Part shown: piece after piece, positions 54,302 to 64,000 of the stretch | Layout: each line of letters starts with the position of its first letter | Position numbering within the stretch: position 1 is the first letter of the stretch | Origin: Bacteroides sp. | Lineage (GTDB): Bacteria > Bacteroidota > Bacteroidia > Bacteroidales > Bacteroidaceae | Reading direction: 5' to 3' | Length of the DNA stretch: 64,000 nt | Assembly: GCA_023665805.1 (NCBI GenBank) | Contig: JAMPDJ010000002.1 | Location: forward strand, 122,063-186,062 | Position numbers and translations under genes: made by a program | The notes under the pieces: model-generated | Seen by the model: the letters and a program-made list of their open reading frames with translations, nothing else | What the model was told of the DNA's origin: nothing | Databases searched by the model: none

Positions 54302-57300
54302 ATGCGTATGAGAAACCGCTTAAGCAATGGAAGCAAACATGTGGCCTTAGCCGCGTGTATGCTTGCTCTCGGTGCAAATTTCTCGGCATGTACGGATGAC
54401 TACGTCTTGGATGAGCAAAAGCCGACGTGGCTCAACTCCAGCATTTACGAGACACTTGAGAGTAACGGAGGCTACACAAAGTACCTGACTTTGATTGCAG
54501 ACCCCGATGTCAACTCCGGCGACAGCAGCGAAGGCTCTTTGGTGGAAATCCTGTCACGCACAGGCTCCAAGACCATCTTTGCAGCTACCGACAAGGCATG
54601 GGACAATTTCTTTGCCAATAACGCAAAGTTGCCCAAAACCAACCCCTGGCACTATGCACAGAGCTACGAACAGCTCTCACCGAGTCAGAAAAAGCTGCTG
54701 TTGCACACCAGCATGCTCAACAATGCCATCACCATGGAAAACCTGGCCAGCAGTTCCGGCTCGTCTCCGCTTCGTGGCCAGTACCTCCGTCGCTACACCG
54801 ACGTGGAAACAGTGGACACCGTCGCACACGTTGCCGTCACGGATCTCCCCAAGTCTTATTGGAGCATAGACAGGCAGACATCTTTCGACCCCACAAAGGA
54901 CACCCCCGAGGTGGACCAGTGGAGCAGAATCCGCGATGGAGGACTTTTAGGTTACGATTCCATCTACATGGTACTTGACAGTTCTCTGTCCATGATGGTG
55001 CACTTTACCAACGAGTACATGGCCATGAACAAGATAACGGATGCCGACTTCCGCGTCTTCATGGGCCGCGAACGCATCACCAGTGACGTGCACATCTATG
55101 ACGCACTTCTGGATAGTGCTGACATCACCTGTGAAAACGGTTACATAAACATGACCGAGAAGCCCCTCGCTCCCCTCGGCAACATGGCAGAGGTAATCCG
55201 CACGAACGGCAAGACAAACATCTTCAGCCACATCCTTGACCGTTTCTCTGTTCCGTTCCAGAACAAGACTGTGGGCCGTCTCTTTGCCAGACTCCACCCT
55301 GACAAGTTCCAGGAAACCGACACACTTTATACCAAACGCTATTACTCAAAGCGTTCATTCGGTTCCAGCAGCAACGGCAGCGTAGAATTGAGATATGACG
55401 AGCGCGGCAACCTGTTCGCCAACGGTGAACCATCGCTTAAATTCGATCCGGGATGGAACACCTATCATCCCTCTGGCAGCACGCCTCAGGAAGACATGGG
55501 TGCCATGTTCGTACCCAATGACGAGCAGTTCCTCTACTACTTCAACGAAGGTGGCGGACGAAACCTCATCAAGGAGTATACGCTCAATCCGCTCGGTTCC
55601 TACAACATAAACAACCTGGAAGCCCTCTATCAGGACATTGACCAGATTCCTTTGAGCATCGTATACAAGATTGTCAATCAGAGCATGTTCGACAGCTTCG
55701 TGGAATCAGTGCCCAGCAAGATGGAGGCCATCCGCGAGGAAGTAACGCTGGAGCCAATCTTCACCGGACAGGATACCAAGCTGAAAGCTGACGGTGGCAA
55801 CATCGACACCGTAATGATGGCGTGTAACGGTGCCGTATATATTATGAATAATGTGTATGTGCCTTCCGATTTCAACTGTGTGGCCACTCCGGCTTTCATC
55901 CGTTCCACCAACAAGATCATGAGATGGGCCATCTATAGCGATGACGAATTGCCAAATCCATACATGGGTCTCAATTATTTCGCATACCTCAAGGCCATGC
56001 AGAGCAAGTTCACGTTCTTCCTGCCCAACGATGCGGCCATGGCATACTACTATGACCCCATGTCATTCACAAGCCGTCTCCCACGTGTAATGCGTTTCCT
56101 CTACACCAGCGGCAACTTCCCGTTCTCGCTGACAACCTCACGCAACCAGTCCGTCATAGCCAACTACGACATCGCAAACGGCACCATCGGTGCGGACATG
56201 CGTTCACAGCGCCTGACCAACAACGAGATAATCAACCGCCTGCGCCAAATGCTGGAACACAACACTATCGTGCACCAGAACGGCATCAATGCCATCAACA
56301 CCGAAGAGGACGAATACTATCTGTCCAAGAACGGTATGGGAATCAAGGTTACCCGTGGCACTGACGACAAGGGCGAGACACACGTAATCCGTGCCCAGGG
56401 CGGTTTCCAGCTGGAAAACGAACGAGAAGGTTTGGTTCAAGACCAGACCCCCGGTATCCAATACTGTAACGTAGTAGAGGCCGGAGACTACAAGAACGGT
56501 TTCACCTTTACCTTGGACGCCCCCCTTATCCCGGCAGCACGAAGCGTATTCAGCGTACTGTCCAACATCAAGCGCGGCCAGCAAGGCAACCCCACGGAGT
56601 ATCTTGACGAAGAAGTGGTGGCAAACAACCCTTATTACCAGTTCTTCCGCCTCTGCCTGGATGCAGACGAGGACATGATAAAGAAGTCCGGTCTGGTAAA
56701 CGAAAACGATCCGCTCTATGATGTCAGCACACAACAAGGTCGTGACCGTCTGAACAGAGCAATAAACAAGTACAGGACCTTCCTTGACAATAATGCGATA
56801 GACCAGAACGTACAGTTCTTCAACAACTATCGCTACACGGTTTTTGCTCCAAGCAACGAGGCCGTGTTGAAGGCTATCGAGGATGGCCTGCCCACATGGG
56901 AAAGCATACAGGAGGATTTCGACCAATGTGACAAGAATAACGAAGGCAACCTTGCAAATTCAGCAGACAGCCTGCGCCTACAGGCCAAGATTTTGTATCT
57001 GACCAATTTCATCCGCACCCACTTCGCCGACAACACCGTCTTTGCCGACAAGTCCGAGACAGGCACCAACGGCAGTCCTGTGGAAATGGTTACCAGCAGC
57101 TATGACAATGACAAGGGCGTCTTTATCAAAGCCTATGTTCAGCGTGTCAAGAACGGCAGCGAAACCACACTTCAGGTTCGCGACAACTTCTCTACCGACC
57201 AATGGAGATCTGCCAGCAACGATGAAAGGTACAAGAACATAATGACATGCGACCGCGAGTGCAGTGCCAAAGTAAAAGATGCCACCAGTCTCAACGGCAT

Positions 57301-57445
57301 CACCACCGATGCCAGCTCATACGCTGTAATACACCTCATTGACGGTGTCCTGAATCACCTGCAACTCGGCGAAGATGGCAAATATCCCACCTTCACAGAC
57401 AGCAAGGCAGCACGTACCTACATTAAGAAATTCGCAATCCGATAA
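54302..57445 (+). CDS. Multi-fasciclin-domain lipoprotein
   Basis: A 1047-residue predicted outer-membrane lipoprotein. The signal ends in the lipobox FSAC (Cys near 29) followed by TDD. At least four FAS1-type H1 motifs are visible: KTIFAATDKAWDNFF (about 89), GAMFVPNDEQFLYYF (about 400), FTFFLPNDAAMAYYY (about 570) and YTVFAPSNEAVLKAI (about 845). The FAS1 domain is a protein- or glycan-adhesion fold. Placed first in an operon with SusC and SusD, it is likely surface exposed and part of ligand capture. Met codon 3 is an alternative start. Confidence 0.87.
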   Translation: MRMRNRLSNGSKHVALAACMLALGANFSACTDDYVLDEQKPTWLNSSIYETLESNGGYTKYLTLIADPDVNSGDSSEGSLVEILSRTGSKTIFAATDKAWDNFFANNAKLPKTNPWHYAQSYEQLSPSQKKLLLHTSMLNNAITMENLASSSGSSPLRGQYLRRYTDVETVDTVAHVAVTDLPKSYWSIDRQTSFDPTKDTPEVDQWSRIRDGGLLGYDSIYMVLDSSLSMMVHFTNEYMAMNKITDADFRVFMGRERITSDVHIYDALLDSADITCENGYINMTEKPLAPLGNMAEVIRTNGKTNIFSHILDRFSVPFQNKTVGRLFARLHPDKFQETDTLYTKRYYSKRSFGSSSNGSVELRYDERGNLFANGEPSLKFDPGWNTYHPSGSTPQEDMGAMFVPNDEQFLYYFNEGGGRNLIKEYTLNPLGSYNINNLEALYQDIDQIPLSIVYKIVNQSMFDSFVESVPSKMEAIREEVTLEPIFTGQDTKLKADGGNIDTVMMACNGAVYIMNNVYVPSDFNCVATPAFIRSTNKIMRWAIYSDDELPNPYMGLNYFAYLKAMQSKFTFFLPNDAAMAYYYDPMSFTSRLPRVMRFLYTSGNFPFSLTTSRNQSVIANYDIANGTIGADMRSQRLTNNEIINRLRQMLEHNTIVHQNGINAINTEEDEYYLSKNGMGIKVTRGTDDKGETHVIRAQGGFQLENEREGLVQDQTPGIQYCNVVEAGDYKNGFTFTLDAPLIPAARSVFSVLSNIKRGQQGNPTEYLDEEVVANNPYYQFFRLCLDADEDMIKKSGLVNENDPLYDVSTQQGRDRLNRAINKYRTFLDNNAIDQNVQFFNNYRYTVFAPSNEAVLKAIEDGLPTWESIQEDFDQCDKNNEGNLANSADSLRLQAKILYLTNFIRTHFADNTVFADKSETGTNGSPVEMVTSSYDNDKGVFIKAYVQRVKNGSETTLQVRDNFSTDQWRSASNDERYKNIMTCDRECSAKVKDATSLNGITTDASSYAVIHLIDGVLNHLQLGEDGKYPTFTDSKAARTYIKKFAIR

Positions 57446-57456
57446 AGACATTAACC

Positions 57457-60400
57457 ATGAATAATATCATTAAGCTATTCCTGCTGTGGGCTGTAATAAT
57501 GGTGGCCCTTCCAGCTAACGCACAACGCCGAATCTCCGGTACGGTATCGGATGATATCGATGTTATTATCGGTGCCAATGTAAAGGAGGTTGACAAGAAC
57601 AACCGTATCCTGAATGCGGTGGTAACCGACTTCAACGGTAATTTCACCATGACCCTGAAGGACGACAAGAGCAATCTGGTCATCTCCTACATGGGCTACA
57701 AGACTGTTACAGTCCCCACTGCCGGCAAGACAGTGTTCAAGATTCACTTGGAAGACAATACAAAGACCATGGATGTGTTGGAGGTAACCGGCAAAAAGCT
57801 CTCTCCCACCACCGGTCTTGACATTCCCGAACGAGAATACTCCGGCGCAGTCCAGAAATTCGACATGGCCGACCTGGACGGTCTGTCATTCACCTCTGTC
57901 GACGAGGCCCTGCAGGGCCAAATCGCAGGTCTGGACATTGTTGCAAACTCAGGTAATGCCGGTGCCGGCACCACCATGCGTCTTCGTGGTACCAGCACTT
58001 TGAACGGCAACGCACAACCTTTGATTGTCGTGAACGACCACATCTTCGAACTTCCCGAGGATGCCACACAGGGAGTAGACTTCTCCAACCTCGACAACGA
58101 GGAGCAGTTCTCCACCCTCTTGAACGTGAACACTGAAGATATCGAGAGCATCACCGTGCTCAAGGACGGTGCCGCTGCCAAGTGGGGTTCCAAGGGTTCT
58201 AACGGTGTAATCGAAATCAAACTCAAACGCGGTAAACGCGGCAAGACATCCGTGACATTCAACTACAAGTTCACCGGCACCTGGCAGCCTGAAGGCTACA
58301 AGATGCTCAACGGTGACGAGTATACCATGTTCATGAAAGAGTCTTACTACAATCCTACCAACACCTCCAAAAGCATTCTGGAGCTGGACTACAACAACAC
58401 ATACGGCAGTATCTTCCATAACTACAACAAGAATACCGACTGGGTAGACGAGGTAAACCGCTTCGGTAAAGAACATCATTACTATGTTACCCTGTCCGGT
58501 GGTGGCGAAAAGGCGACTTTCCGTATCGGTGCAGGCTATGACATGAACGACGGTACCATAATCAACCAGGACTTCAACCGCTTCAGTACAATGACAGCCT
58601 TGGACTACTGGGTGAGCGACCGCATCAAGTTCAGTTCAAACATCAACATGACTTTCTCCACACGTCATAACAACACGGTGGCCAACTCTGCAAACTCCAA
58701 GGCCTACAAGGCCATGCCAAACATGAGCGTATACGCCTATGACAGAAACGGCAATCCCGTGTATGACGAGTACGGTAACCGTCAATACTTCCACATGTTG
58801 CCGATAGCGGCTACCTCAGACTACAAAAACAGTATCGAGAATGATGGAGAACACACATCCTGGGAACTGCGCGACATGTTCATCAACGGTAACCCCGTGG
58901 CATACGCCAACCTCAGCGATGACAAGCAGACGCAGTACAACCTGACGCCGCAATTCAGCGTAGAATACAAGCTGCTCGGCAAGGAAGACGACCAATGGCG
59001 TCTGAACTATGTGGGTGATGTCCTGTTGAACATCTACAATACCAGCGAAAACTCCTACACTCCATCCGAACTGGTCAATCTCCCCTGGGTACATACAGAT
59101 GGCAACAATAATTTCGGATCCGTAGGCAGCAACGACCGCAACGTGCTCTACAACAAGGAATACAAGTCTCTTGAATTCACCACCCGCCATGACTTGCGTT
59201 TCTACAGTGCATTCAAGAACACCAAGCACAGCCTCAGCGGTCTGGCTCGTTTCGAGATGGCTTCGGGCAACTCCAACAGCCAAGACAAACGCATCTGGAA
59301 CGTACCTGACGGTGTCACAGACCCCACCGCTCCCGGTATGATTACCAACGCCAGCGCAAGTAACGGCACATGGCGCAGCCAGAGCTTCTACTTCCAGACC
59401 CACTACTCCTACGATGGCAAGTACAACCTCGATGCCAGCGTACGTATCGACGGCAGCACCAACTTCGGCGCAGGAAACAAGTATGGCACATTCCCCTACT
59501 TTGCAGCACGTTGGAACATCTCCGACGAGAAATGGATGGACTGGGCAGACAGTTGGCTCACGACCCTTTCGTTCCGTCCCTCATACGGTATCTACGGTAA
59601 CAGCTCCATCGGTGCGAACAACCAATACAACCGTTACGGAAGCAACGGCATATACAACGGCCACAACGTCATCGTTCCCGAGAACCTCTCTCTGCAGAGC
59701 ATACGATGGGAAAAAAGTTCCATCTGGAATATGGGCTTCAACCTGTCCGTGTTCAACGGTATGCTGACCGTCGATGCCGATATCTACGGCAAACGCACCA
59801 CAGACCTCTTGATAGACAACATCCGCATTCCTGCCGCCAACGGTTTCTCCTCTTTGGCCAAGATGAATGGCGGTGTCATGTACAACAAGGGTTGGGAGCT
59901 GTATCTTTCTACCGGAAAGTTCGCCAAGGCCGGAAAGTTCAGCATGAAGGCCCGTTTGAACTTCTCCCAGAACTTCAACGAAGTGGAAGAACTCAACAGC
60001 CTGTATCTGGAAAATGTCAACGGTGCCGAGAACTATCAGCCGGATAACCTCTCATACAACCGTCGCGTACAAATCGGCAATGCTCTCGGATCCATCTACG
60101 GTCTCAAGAACAAGGGCGTCTACAAGTATGACTACGAACACAACGGACATACCTTGGAGAGCTGGAGCAACTATGGTTACAATGAGACCATCATTGTCAA
60201 TGGCGTGGAACGTACGGCAAACACTTACCAGGAGTTCCAGGAATATATCAACACCGCAACAGGTCGCGACATCCATGGCAACGCCATCAACACCTCCGCT
60301 GCCGCAAAGCGTCGTAACGATAATTACACATGTCCTATAGCCTACGACAAGGATGGCAACATGCTCACCAATTCCAAGGGCGAACCTCTGCCCATGTACT

Positions 60401-61035
60401 ACTGCTATAACAACGACGGCGGCACACGCTATCAGTTCCAAGGCGGTGATGCCATCTACGAGGATATCAACAATGACGGTCAGATTGACCGCTACGACAT
60501 GGTTTACCTCGGCAACTCAAACCCCAAGTTCTACGGCGGTGGCGGCCTCACCTTCTTCTATGACAAGTTGAGCCTCAACATTGGTCTGAACTTCCGTGTA
60601 GGCAGCCAGGTTGTGAACCTTGCCCGTATGACATACGAAAGCATGCGCGACAACAACAACCAGTCTTACGCCACCACATGGCGCTGGAGAAAGAATGGCG
60701 ACGAGGCCGAGATTCCACGTGCCATGAACACATATGGTACCGGCACACGCAGCTACAACTCTCTGCCAAGCGACCGCTATGTGGAAGATGGCGACTACCT
60801 GCGCGTACAATACATCCAGCTTCGTTACACCATGGACACAACCAAGTTCCCATGGCTGAAGAAGTGCGGTGTACGCACCGTGGACCTTTCCGCTTCCGCC
60901 AACAATCTGTTCTGCTGGAGCAAGTACACAGGTGTGGATCCCGAGGTTAGTCCCAACGGCTTCAACCCCGCCATAGACAATGCCAAGACTCCACGCTCTA
61001 AGTCGTTTACATGTAGCATAAATCTCGGATTCTAA
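57457..61035 (+). CDS. SusC/RagA TonB-linked outer-membrane transporter
   Basis: A 1192-residue TonB-dependent channel. Signal peptide (LLWAVIMVALPANA), an N-terminal carboxypeptidase-like domain (RRISGTVSDDIDVIIGANV), a plug with SusC signatures (VDEALQGQIAGLDIV, DIESITVLKDGAAAKWGSKG) and a large beta-barrel ending in the C-terminal aromatic SINLGF. The usual AAAIYG of the plug signature reads AAKWGS here. Pairs with the SusD gene 12 bp downstream. The ligand is unknown; no glycosidase is seen in the part of the locus inside the window. Confidence 0.95.
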   Translation: MNNIIKLFLLWAVIMVALPANAQRRISGTVSDDIDVIIGANVKEVDKNNRILNAVVTDFNGNFTMTLKDDKSNLVISYMGYKTVTVPTAGKTVFKIHLEDNTKTMDVLEVTGKKLSPTTGLDIPEREYSGAVQKFDMADLDGLSFTSVDEALQGQIAGLDIVANSGNAGAGTTMRLRGTSTLNGNAQPLIVVNDHIFELPEDATQGVDFSNLDNEEQFSTLLNVNTEDIESITVLKDGAAAKWGSKGSNGVIEIKLKRGKRGKTSVTFNYKFTGTWQPEGYKMLNGDEYTMFMKESYYNPTNTSKSILELDYNNTYGSIFHNYNKNTDWVDEVNRFGKEHHYYVTLSGGGEKATFRIGAGYDMNDGTIINQDFNRFSTMTALDYWVSDRIKFSSNINMTFSTRHNNTVANSANSKAYKAMPNMSVYAYDRNGNPVYDEYGNRQYFHMLPIAATSDYKNSIENDGEHTSWELRDMFINGNPVAYANLSDDKQTQYNLTPQFSVEYKLLGKEDDQWRLNYVGDVLLNIYNTSENSYTPSELVNLPWVHTDGNNNFGSVGSNDRNVLYNKEYKSLEFTTRHDLRFYSAFKNTKHSLSGLARFEMASGNSNSQDKRIWNVPDGVTDPTAPGMITNASASNGTWRSQSFYFQTHYSYDGKYNLDASVRIDGSTNFGAGNKYGTFPYFAARWNISDEKWMDWADSWLTTLSFRPSYGIYGNSSIGANNQYNRYGSNGIYNGHNVIVPENLSLQSIRWEKSSIWNMGFNLSVFNGMLTVDADIYGKRTTDLLIDNIRIPAANGFSSLAKMNGGVMYNKGWELYLSTGKFAKAGKFSMKARLNFSQNFNEVEELNSLYLENVNGAENYQPDNLSYNRRVQIGNALGSIYGLKNKGVYKYDYEHNGHTLESWSNYGYNETIIVNGVERTANTYQEFQEYINTATGRDIHGNAINTSAAAKRRNDNYTCPIAYDKDGNMLTNSKGEPLPMYYCYNNDGGTRYQFQGGDAIYEDINNDGQIDRYDMVYLGNSNPKFYGGGGLTFFYDKLSLNIGLNFRVGSQVVNLARMTYESMRDNNNQSYATTWRWRKNGDEAEIPRAMNTYGTGTRSYNSLPSDRYVEDGDYLRVQYIQLRYTMDTTKFPWLKKCGVRTVDLSASANNLFCWSKYTGVDPEVSPNGFNPAIDNAKTPRSKSFTCSINLGF

Positions 61036-61047
61036 TATCAACAGATA

Positions 61048-62922
61048 ATGAAAACATATCCTAATATATTGAAATCAGCTTCCCTGCTGGCAATGATGTC
61101 GCTGGCAATGACATCATGTGATGACTGGCTGACAGTACACCCTCAGACACAGATTGTGGAAGAGAACTTCTGGGAAGACAAGACCGACCTTGAAGGTGTG
61201 CGCTATGGCGCATATAAAAGCCTGGCCGACCAGGTGGAAAAAATAATCATCTGGGGCGACATCCGTAGTGATATTTATCAGATTAACTCTGTTCGTACCA
61301 GCGATCAGGGAAACCGCGATAACTTCACAAACATCCGTCAGGCCAACATAGATACCACTCTGACATATTACGACTGGAGCGGTATGTACACAACCATAGG
61401 TTACTGCAACAAGGTATTGCAGCACGGCAAGGAGATTCTGGAAAAGGACAAACAGTTCACCAGCAGCGAATGGCGCCAGATGGAGGCAGAAATGGTAACC
61501 ATGCGTGCCCTCAGCTATTTCTATCTGGTACGTGCTTTCAAGAGCATACCTTACACCACCAAAGTGGTCAACAGCGATACCGATGTGGAGTACTTCCAAC
61601 AACTCCCCGCATTGGATGTCATGGACAGCCTCATAACCGACGTTGAAAAGGTCGCCGGACACGCACGTAACCGTTTCGTGAACAGGGCTGACAGCAAGGG
61701 CATGATTACCAACACTGCAATCTATGCATTGCTCAGCGACATGTACCTGTGGCGCGCCAGCCTCTTACAAGGCCGGACATCCAACGATGATTCCGGTGAA
61801 GAGACAGAAGAAGGGGCAGGAGAGGAAAACGCCAAGGAATCTTTCCAGCAGAGAGCTATCAGCGACTACCAGAAGTGCATAGAAAACTCGGAACTGTCTA
61901 TTGCAAAGCTGAAAGACCAGTTTGATGAAGACACCAAAGGCATGTTCATCAGCAGGGAGAATTTGCTCTCTTGGGGAAATGCTCCCGAGTTCGCCGGAAA
62001 GACTGTCGACTTTATGTACAAGAATAACATCAGCAGTGCCGGTAGAGGGTTAATTGTACTGAATGCCCTTAACGCCATCTACAACCAAGGAAACAGTTAC
62101 GAAAGCATCTTCGAATTACAGTTCAGCACTTCCGATGCACGCAAGAATGGCTTTCCCAACGGTATTTTTGGATGCAGTTCCTCAACTACACTGACATCCA
62201 CAATGACCGAGCAGAACAAGACCGACATGAGATACTGGATAAACGGATGGTCGGAGGTAGTGGGCAATACTGGCCGTGCATCTGACTCTTACGTGCTCAA
62301 ATGGCATGCAAACTACATGCCAATCATCGGCGAAGGAGTAGGTACAAAAGACGCAAAAGTATCCATGATGACAAGAAGTTCCGAGTACAACAACTGGATC
62401 ATATGGCGTCTCAGCGACATGCTCTTGAACAATGCCGAGGCACGTGCCTGCCTTGCGGATCTGAACGTCAACAAGACCGACAATGCCAACATGTGCCACA
62501 AGCTCCTGCGCATGGTCAACCGCCGTTGGTGGGTAGATCTGGGAGCAAGCGGAACAGAAGTGGAAACAAACCTCGATCTCAAGAAAGACTATGACATGGG
62601 CGACGGCACTGCCAACAACCTTCTCCAATTGGTCATGGATACTCGCAAGTTGGAGTTCGTTGCAGAAGGAAAGCGTTGGTTCGACCTCGTCCGTTATGCC
62701 GAACGAATCAGTTCTTCGGACGAAGACGATGCAGGCATGCGTCAGATGTTCGACACATACATGAACACAATCACAGGCTATGAGACAGCCCGCAACCGCT
62801 GCGAAAACCTTTGGGGACTCTATTGCCCAATATATTACATGGAGTGCAAGGCTTACCGTGCAGGTGGTTCGAATATCAATCAGAACCCTGTGTGGAACAA
62901 GTCCAAGTATGACAGAAAATAA
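61048..62922 (+). CDS. SusD/RagB-type substrate-binding lipoprotein
   Basis: A 624-residue outer-membrane lipoprotein that caps its SusC partner. Lipobox is MTSC (Cys near 24) followed by DDWLTVHPQTQIVEENFWE, the typical SusD opening. TPR-like helices follow, and the C-terminal RKLEFVAEGKRWFDLVRY is diagnostic. An acidic insert (about 250-262, EETEEGAGEEN) is unusual. It sits 12 bp after SusC and 15 bp before the next FAS1 gene. Confidence 0.94.
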   Translation: MKTYPNILKSASLLAMMSLAMTSCDDWLTVHPQTQIVEENFWEDKTDLEGVRYGAYKSLADQVEKIIIWGDIRSDIYQINSVRTSDQGNRDNFTNIRQANIDTTLTYYDWSGMYTTIGYCNKVLQHGKEILEKDKQFTSSEWRQMEAEMVTMRALSYFYLVRAFKSIPYTTKVVNSDTDVEYFQQLPALDVMDSLITDVEKVAGHARNRFVNRADSKGMITNTAIYALLSDMYLWRASLLQGRTSNDDSGEETEEGAGEENAKESFQQRAISDYQKCIENSELSIAKLKDQFDEDTKGMFISRENLLSWGNAPEFAGKTVDFMYKNNISSAGRGLIVLNALNAIYNQGNSYESIFELQFSTSDARKNGFPNGIFGCSSSTTLTSTMTEQNKTDMRYWINGWSEVVGNTGRASDSYVLKWHANYMPIIGEGVGTKDAKVSMMTRSSEYNNWIIWRLSDMLLNNAEARACLADLNVNKTDNANMCHKLLRMVNRRWWVDLGASGTEVETNLDLKKDYDMGDGTANNLLQLVMDTRKLEFVAEGKRWFDLVRYAERISSSDEDDAGMRQMFDTYMNTITGYETARNRCENLWGLYCPIYYMECKAYRAGGSNINQNPVWNKSKYDRK

Positions 62923-62923
62923 G

Positions 62924-62930
62924 AAGGAGG
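62924..62930 (+). promoter_or_regulatory. Strong Shine-Dalgarno site
   Basis: AAGGAGG seven bases before the ATG at 62938. Such a perfect site is uncommon in Bacteroidetes, where starts usually depend on AT-rich leaders, and it fixes the start of the following gene. Confidence 0.7.
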
Positions 62931-62937
62931 AACATTT

Positions 62938-64000
62938 ATGAATATTATCACTAAAACAAGGAAATATGCCCTGCTGCTTGTAGCAGCATCGGGCATGTCC
63001 ATCTTCCTTAGCTGTACGGAAGAGATAGACACCTCTGCCAGGTATACTTTCACAGGAAAGACCATTGTAAGCTACTTGCAGGACTATCCCGACACCTACA
63101 GTGAGTACTCCGCCCTGTTGGATTCCGTGAAGGTTAGCGACTTCTCACAATCCACAATGCGCCAATTGCTGTCAGCACGTGGCAACTATACCTGTTTCGC
63201 CCCCACCAACGAAGCCATCCAATTGTTTCTGGACAGCTTGCAAAAGAGCGGTATCATTTCGGAAGCGACCTGGGATGCCGAGGAGTTCCAGGAAGTGAAT
63301 CCGGAAACCAATACCCGCAAATTACTGGAGGATACGCGCAAGACCATAGTGTATAACAGTCTGATTGACGGCGGCGACAACGTCGAGGCATACCAGACCA
63401 GCGATATCAGCGAACGCGCCAGTGAAAATCAGATGCTTGGTCTGCCCAACATGAGGGACCGCAAACTGATATGTACGGCAGGCAACGGCACGAAGTATGC
63501 CATCAGCGGCTGTAACATTTCAGACACGAACTGCGACATCTATGGCATCAACGGACGCATACACCAGATTGACAAAGTGATTGCCCCCAACACCCAGACA
63601 GCAAACGAATACTTCGGAACAATCATAGAAGACAAGAAGTATGGTTTCTATACATTCTCTGCCTTGGTGGATGCTTGCGGTCTGACCACAGAGCTGGCAC
63701 AGGAAGAAGATGAAGATTATTACCGTTTGCGCATGACCAACCAGTTGGAGGATCTGGCCCAACACCCGACCTTCAAAGGCAATGGCGGTCCGACTCCCAA
63801 ATCACCAGGAACCTTGCCGGAACACAAATATATCGGCTATACCATCTTCGCGGAAGAAGACGCATGGTGGGAGAAGGCTCTCGGCTTGGAAGCCGGCACC
63901 ATCACCGAACTCTCTCCGGAGGAACTGGTAGAGAAAGTCGCAGAATATGTAACCAGCAACAACCTGGCCCTCTCCACAGCGCATGCAGGTACAGACTACA
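62938..64000 (+). CDS. Fasciclin-domain lipoprotein, partial at window end
   Basis: Open from ATG 62938 to the window end (354 codons, no stop). The lipobox is FLSC (Cys near 26) followed by TEE. A first FAS1 domain is suggested by YSALLDSV and YTCFAPTNEAIQLFL. A second begins near ANEYFGTIIEDKKYGFYTFSALVDACGL. It is the fourth gene of the FAS1-SusC-SusD-FAS1 operon and is translated from a strong ribosome-binding site. The C-terminus and the number of domains cannot be seen. Confidence 0.85.
   Translation, partial: MNIITKTRKYALLLVAASGMSIFLSCTEEIDTSARYTFTGKTIVSYLQDYPDTYSEYSALLDSVKVSDFSQSTMRQLLSARGNYTCFAPTNEAIQLFLDSLQKSGIISEATWDAEEFQEVNPETNTRKLLEDTRKTIVYNSLIDGGDNVEAYQTSDISERASENQMLGLPNMRDRKLICTAGNGTKYAISGCNISDTNCDIYGINGRIHQIDKVIAPNTQTANEYFGTIIEDKKYGFYTFSALVDACGLTTELAQEEDEDYYRLRMTNQLEDLAQHPTFKGNGGPTPKSPGTLPEHKYIGYTIFAEEDAWWEKALGLEAGTITELSPEELVEKVAEYVTSNNLALSTAHAGTDY

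Overview
The window is bacterial chromosome, most likely from the order Bacteroidales (Bacteroides/Prevotella-like; genus not resolved). The evidence is the SusC/SusD pair, many -7 boxes of the Bacteroidetes form TAnnTTTG upstream of starts, mostly weak Shine-Dalgarno sequences, and family-typical neighbourhoods such as pheA-aminotransferase-DAHP synthase/chorismate mutase-tyrA, purM-prfA-pyrF, lpxD-lpxC-lpxA-miaA and thrS-infC-rpmI-rplT. No phage, transposase, CRISPR array or rRNA is visible. One tRNA (Ser-UGA) is present.

Layout. 1-8.1 kb, mostly minus strand: nucleotide-sugar genes (ugd, rmlA), a radical SAM protein, a DHHW/MBOAT pair for polysaccharide O-acetylation and a K+/H+ antiporter. 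8.1-15.6 kb, plus strand: a plant-like MTA/SAH nucleosidase, a small TPR-like protein, then the Phe/Tyr branch operon followed by a phosphoesterase, a DUF554 protein and TrmO. 15.6-20.8 kb: HAD phosphatase, SpoU-type RNA methylase, HI0933-type flavoprotein, trmD, a zeta-toxin-like kinase with an overlapping small partner, and a SugE-type exporter. 20.9-27.0 kb: a visibly more AT-rich redox block behind a divergent AraC regulator. It holds an aldo/keto reductase remnant, an exported aldo/keto reductase, a RibD-C protein, an iron-type alcohol dehydrogenase, another aldo/keto reductase and a flavin reductase with a frameshifted N-terminus. 27.3-34.6 kb: tRNA-Ser, PAP2 phosphatase, an iron-sulfur flavoprotein-like protein, thrS-infC-rpmI-rplT, a glycosyltransferase and a BASS-type transporter. 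34.7-42.6 kb, minus strand: a RbsD/FucU-like lipoprotein with a GH116 glycosidase, pyrK-pyrD, and phoH-purC-menaquinone methyltransferase. 42.6-53.8 kb, plus strand: a DUF5715 protein with an M15-like metal signature, aroE, purM, prfA, a DUF4153 membrane protein, pyrF, lpxD, lpxC (without the usual FabZ fusion), lpxA, a pRiA4b ORF-3-like protein and miaA. 54.3-64 kb: an outer-membrane locus FAS1 lipoprotein-SusC-SusD-FAS1 lipoprotein, the last gene running off the window.

The most unusual non-coding signal is a pair of short tandem arrays, 30 kb apart, built on a 23-bp period. Each unit carries a near-palindromic core close to GACTATACTATAGTC. Both arrays sit upstream of a biosynthetic operon (pheA and pyrK-pyrD) and point the same way as the downstream genes.
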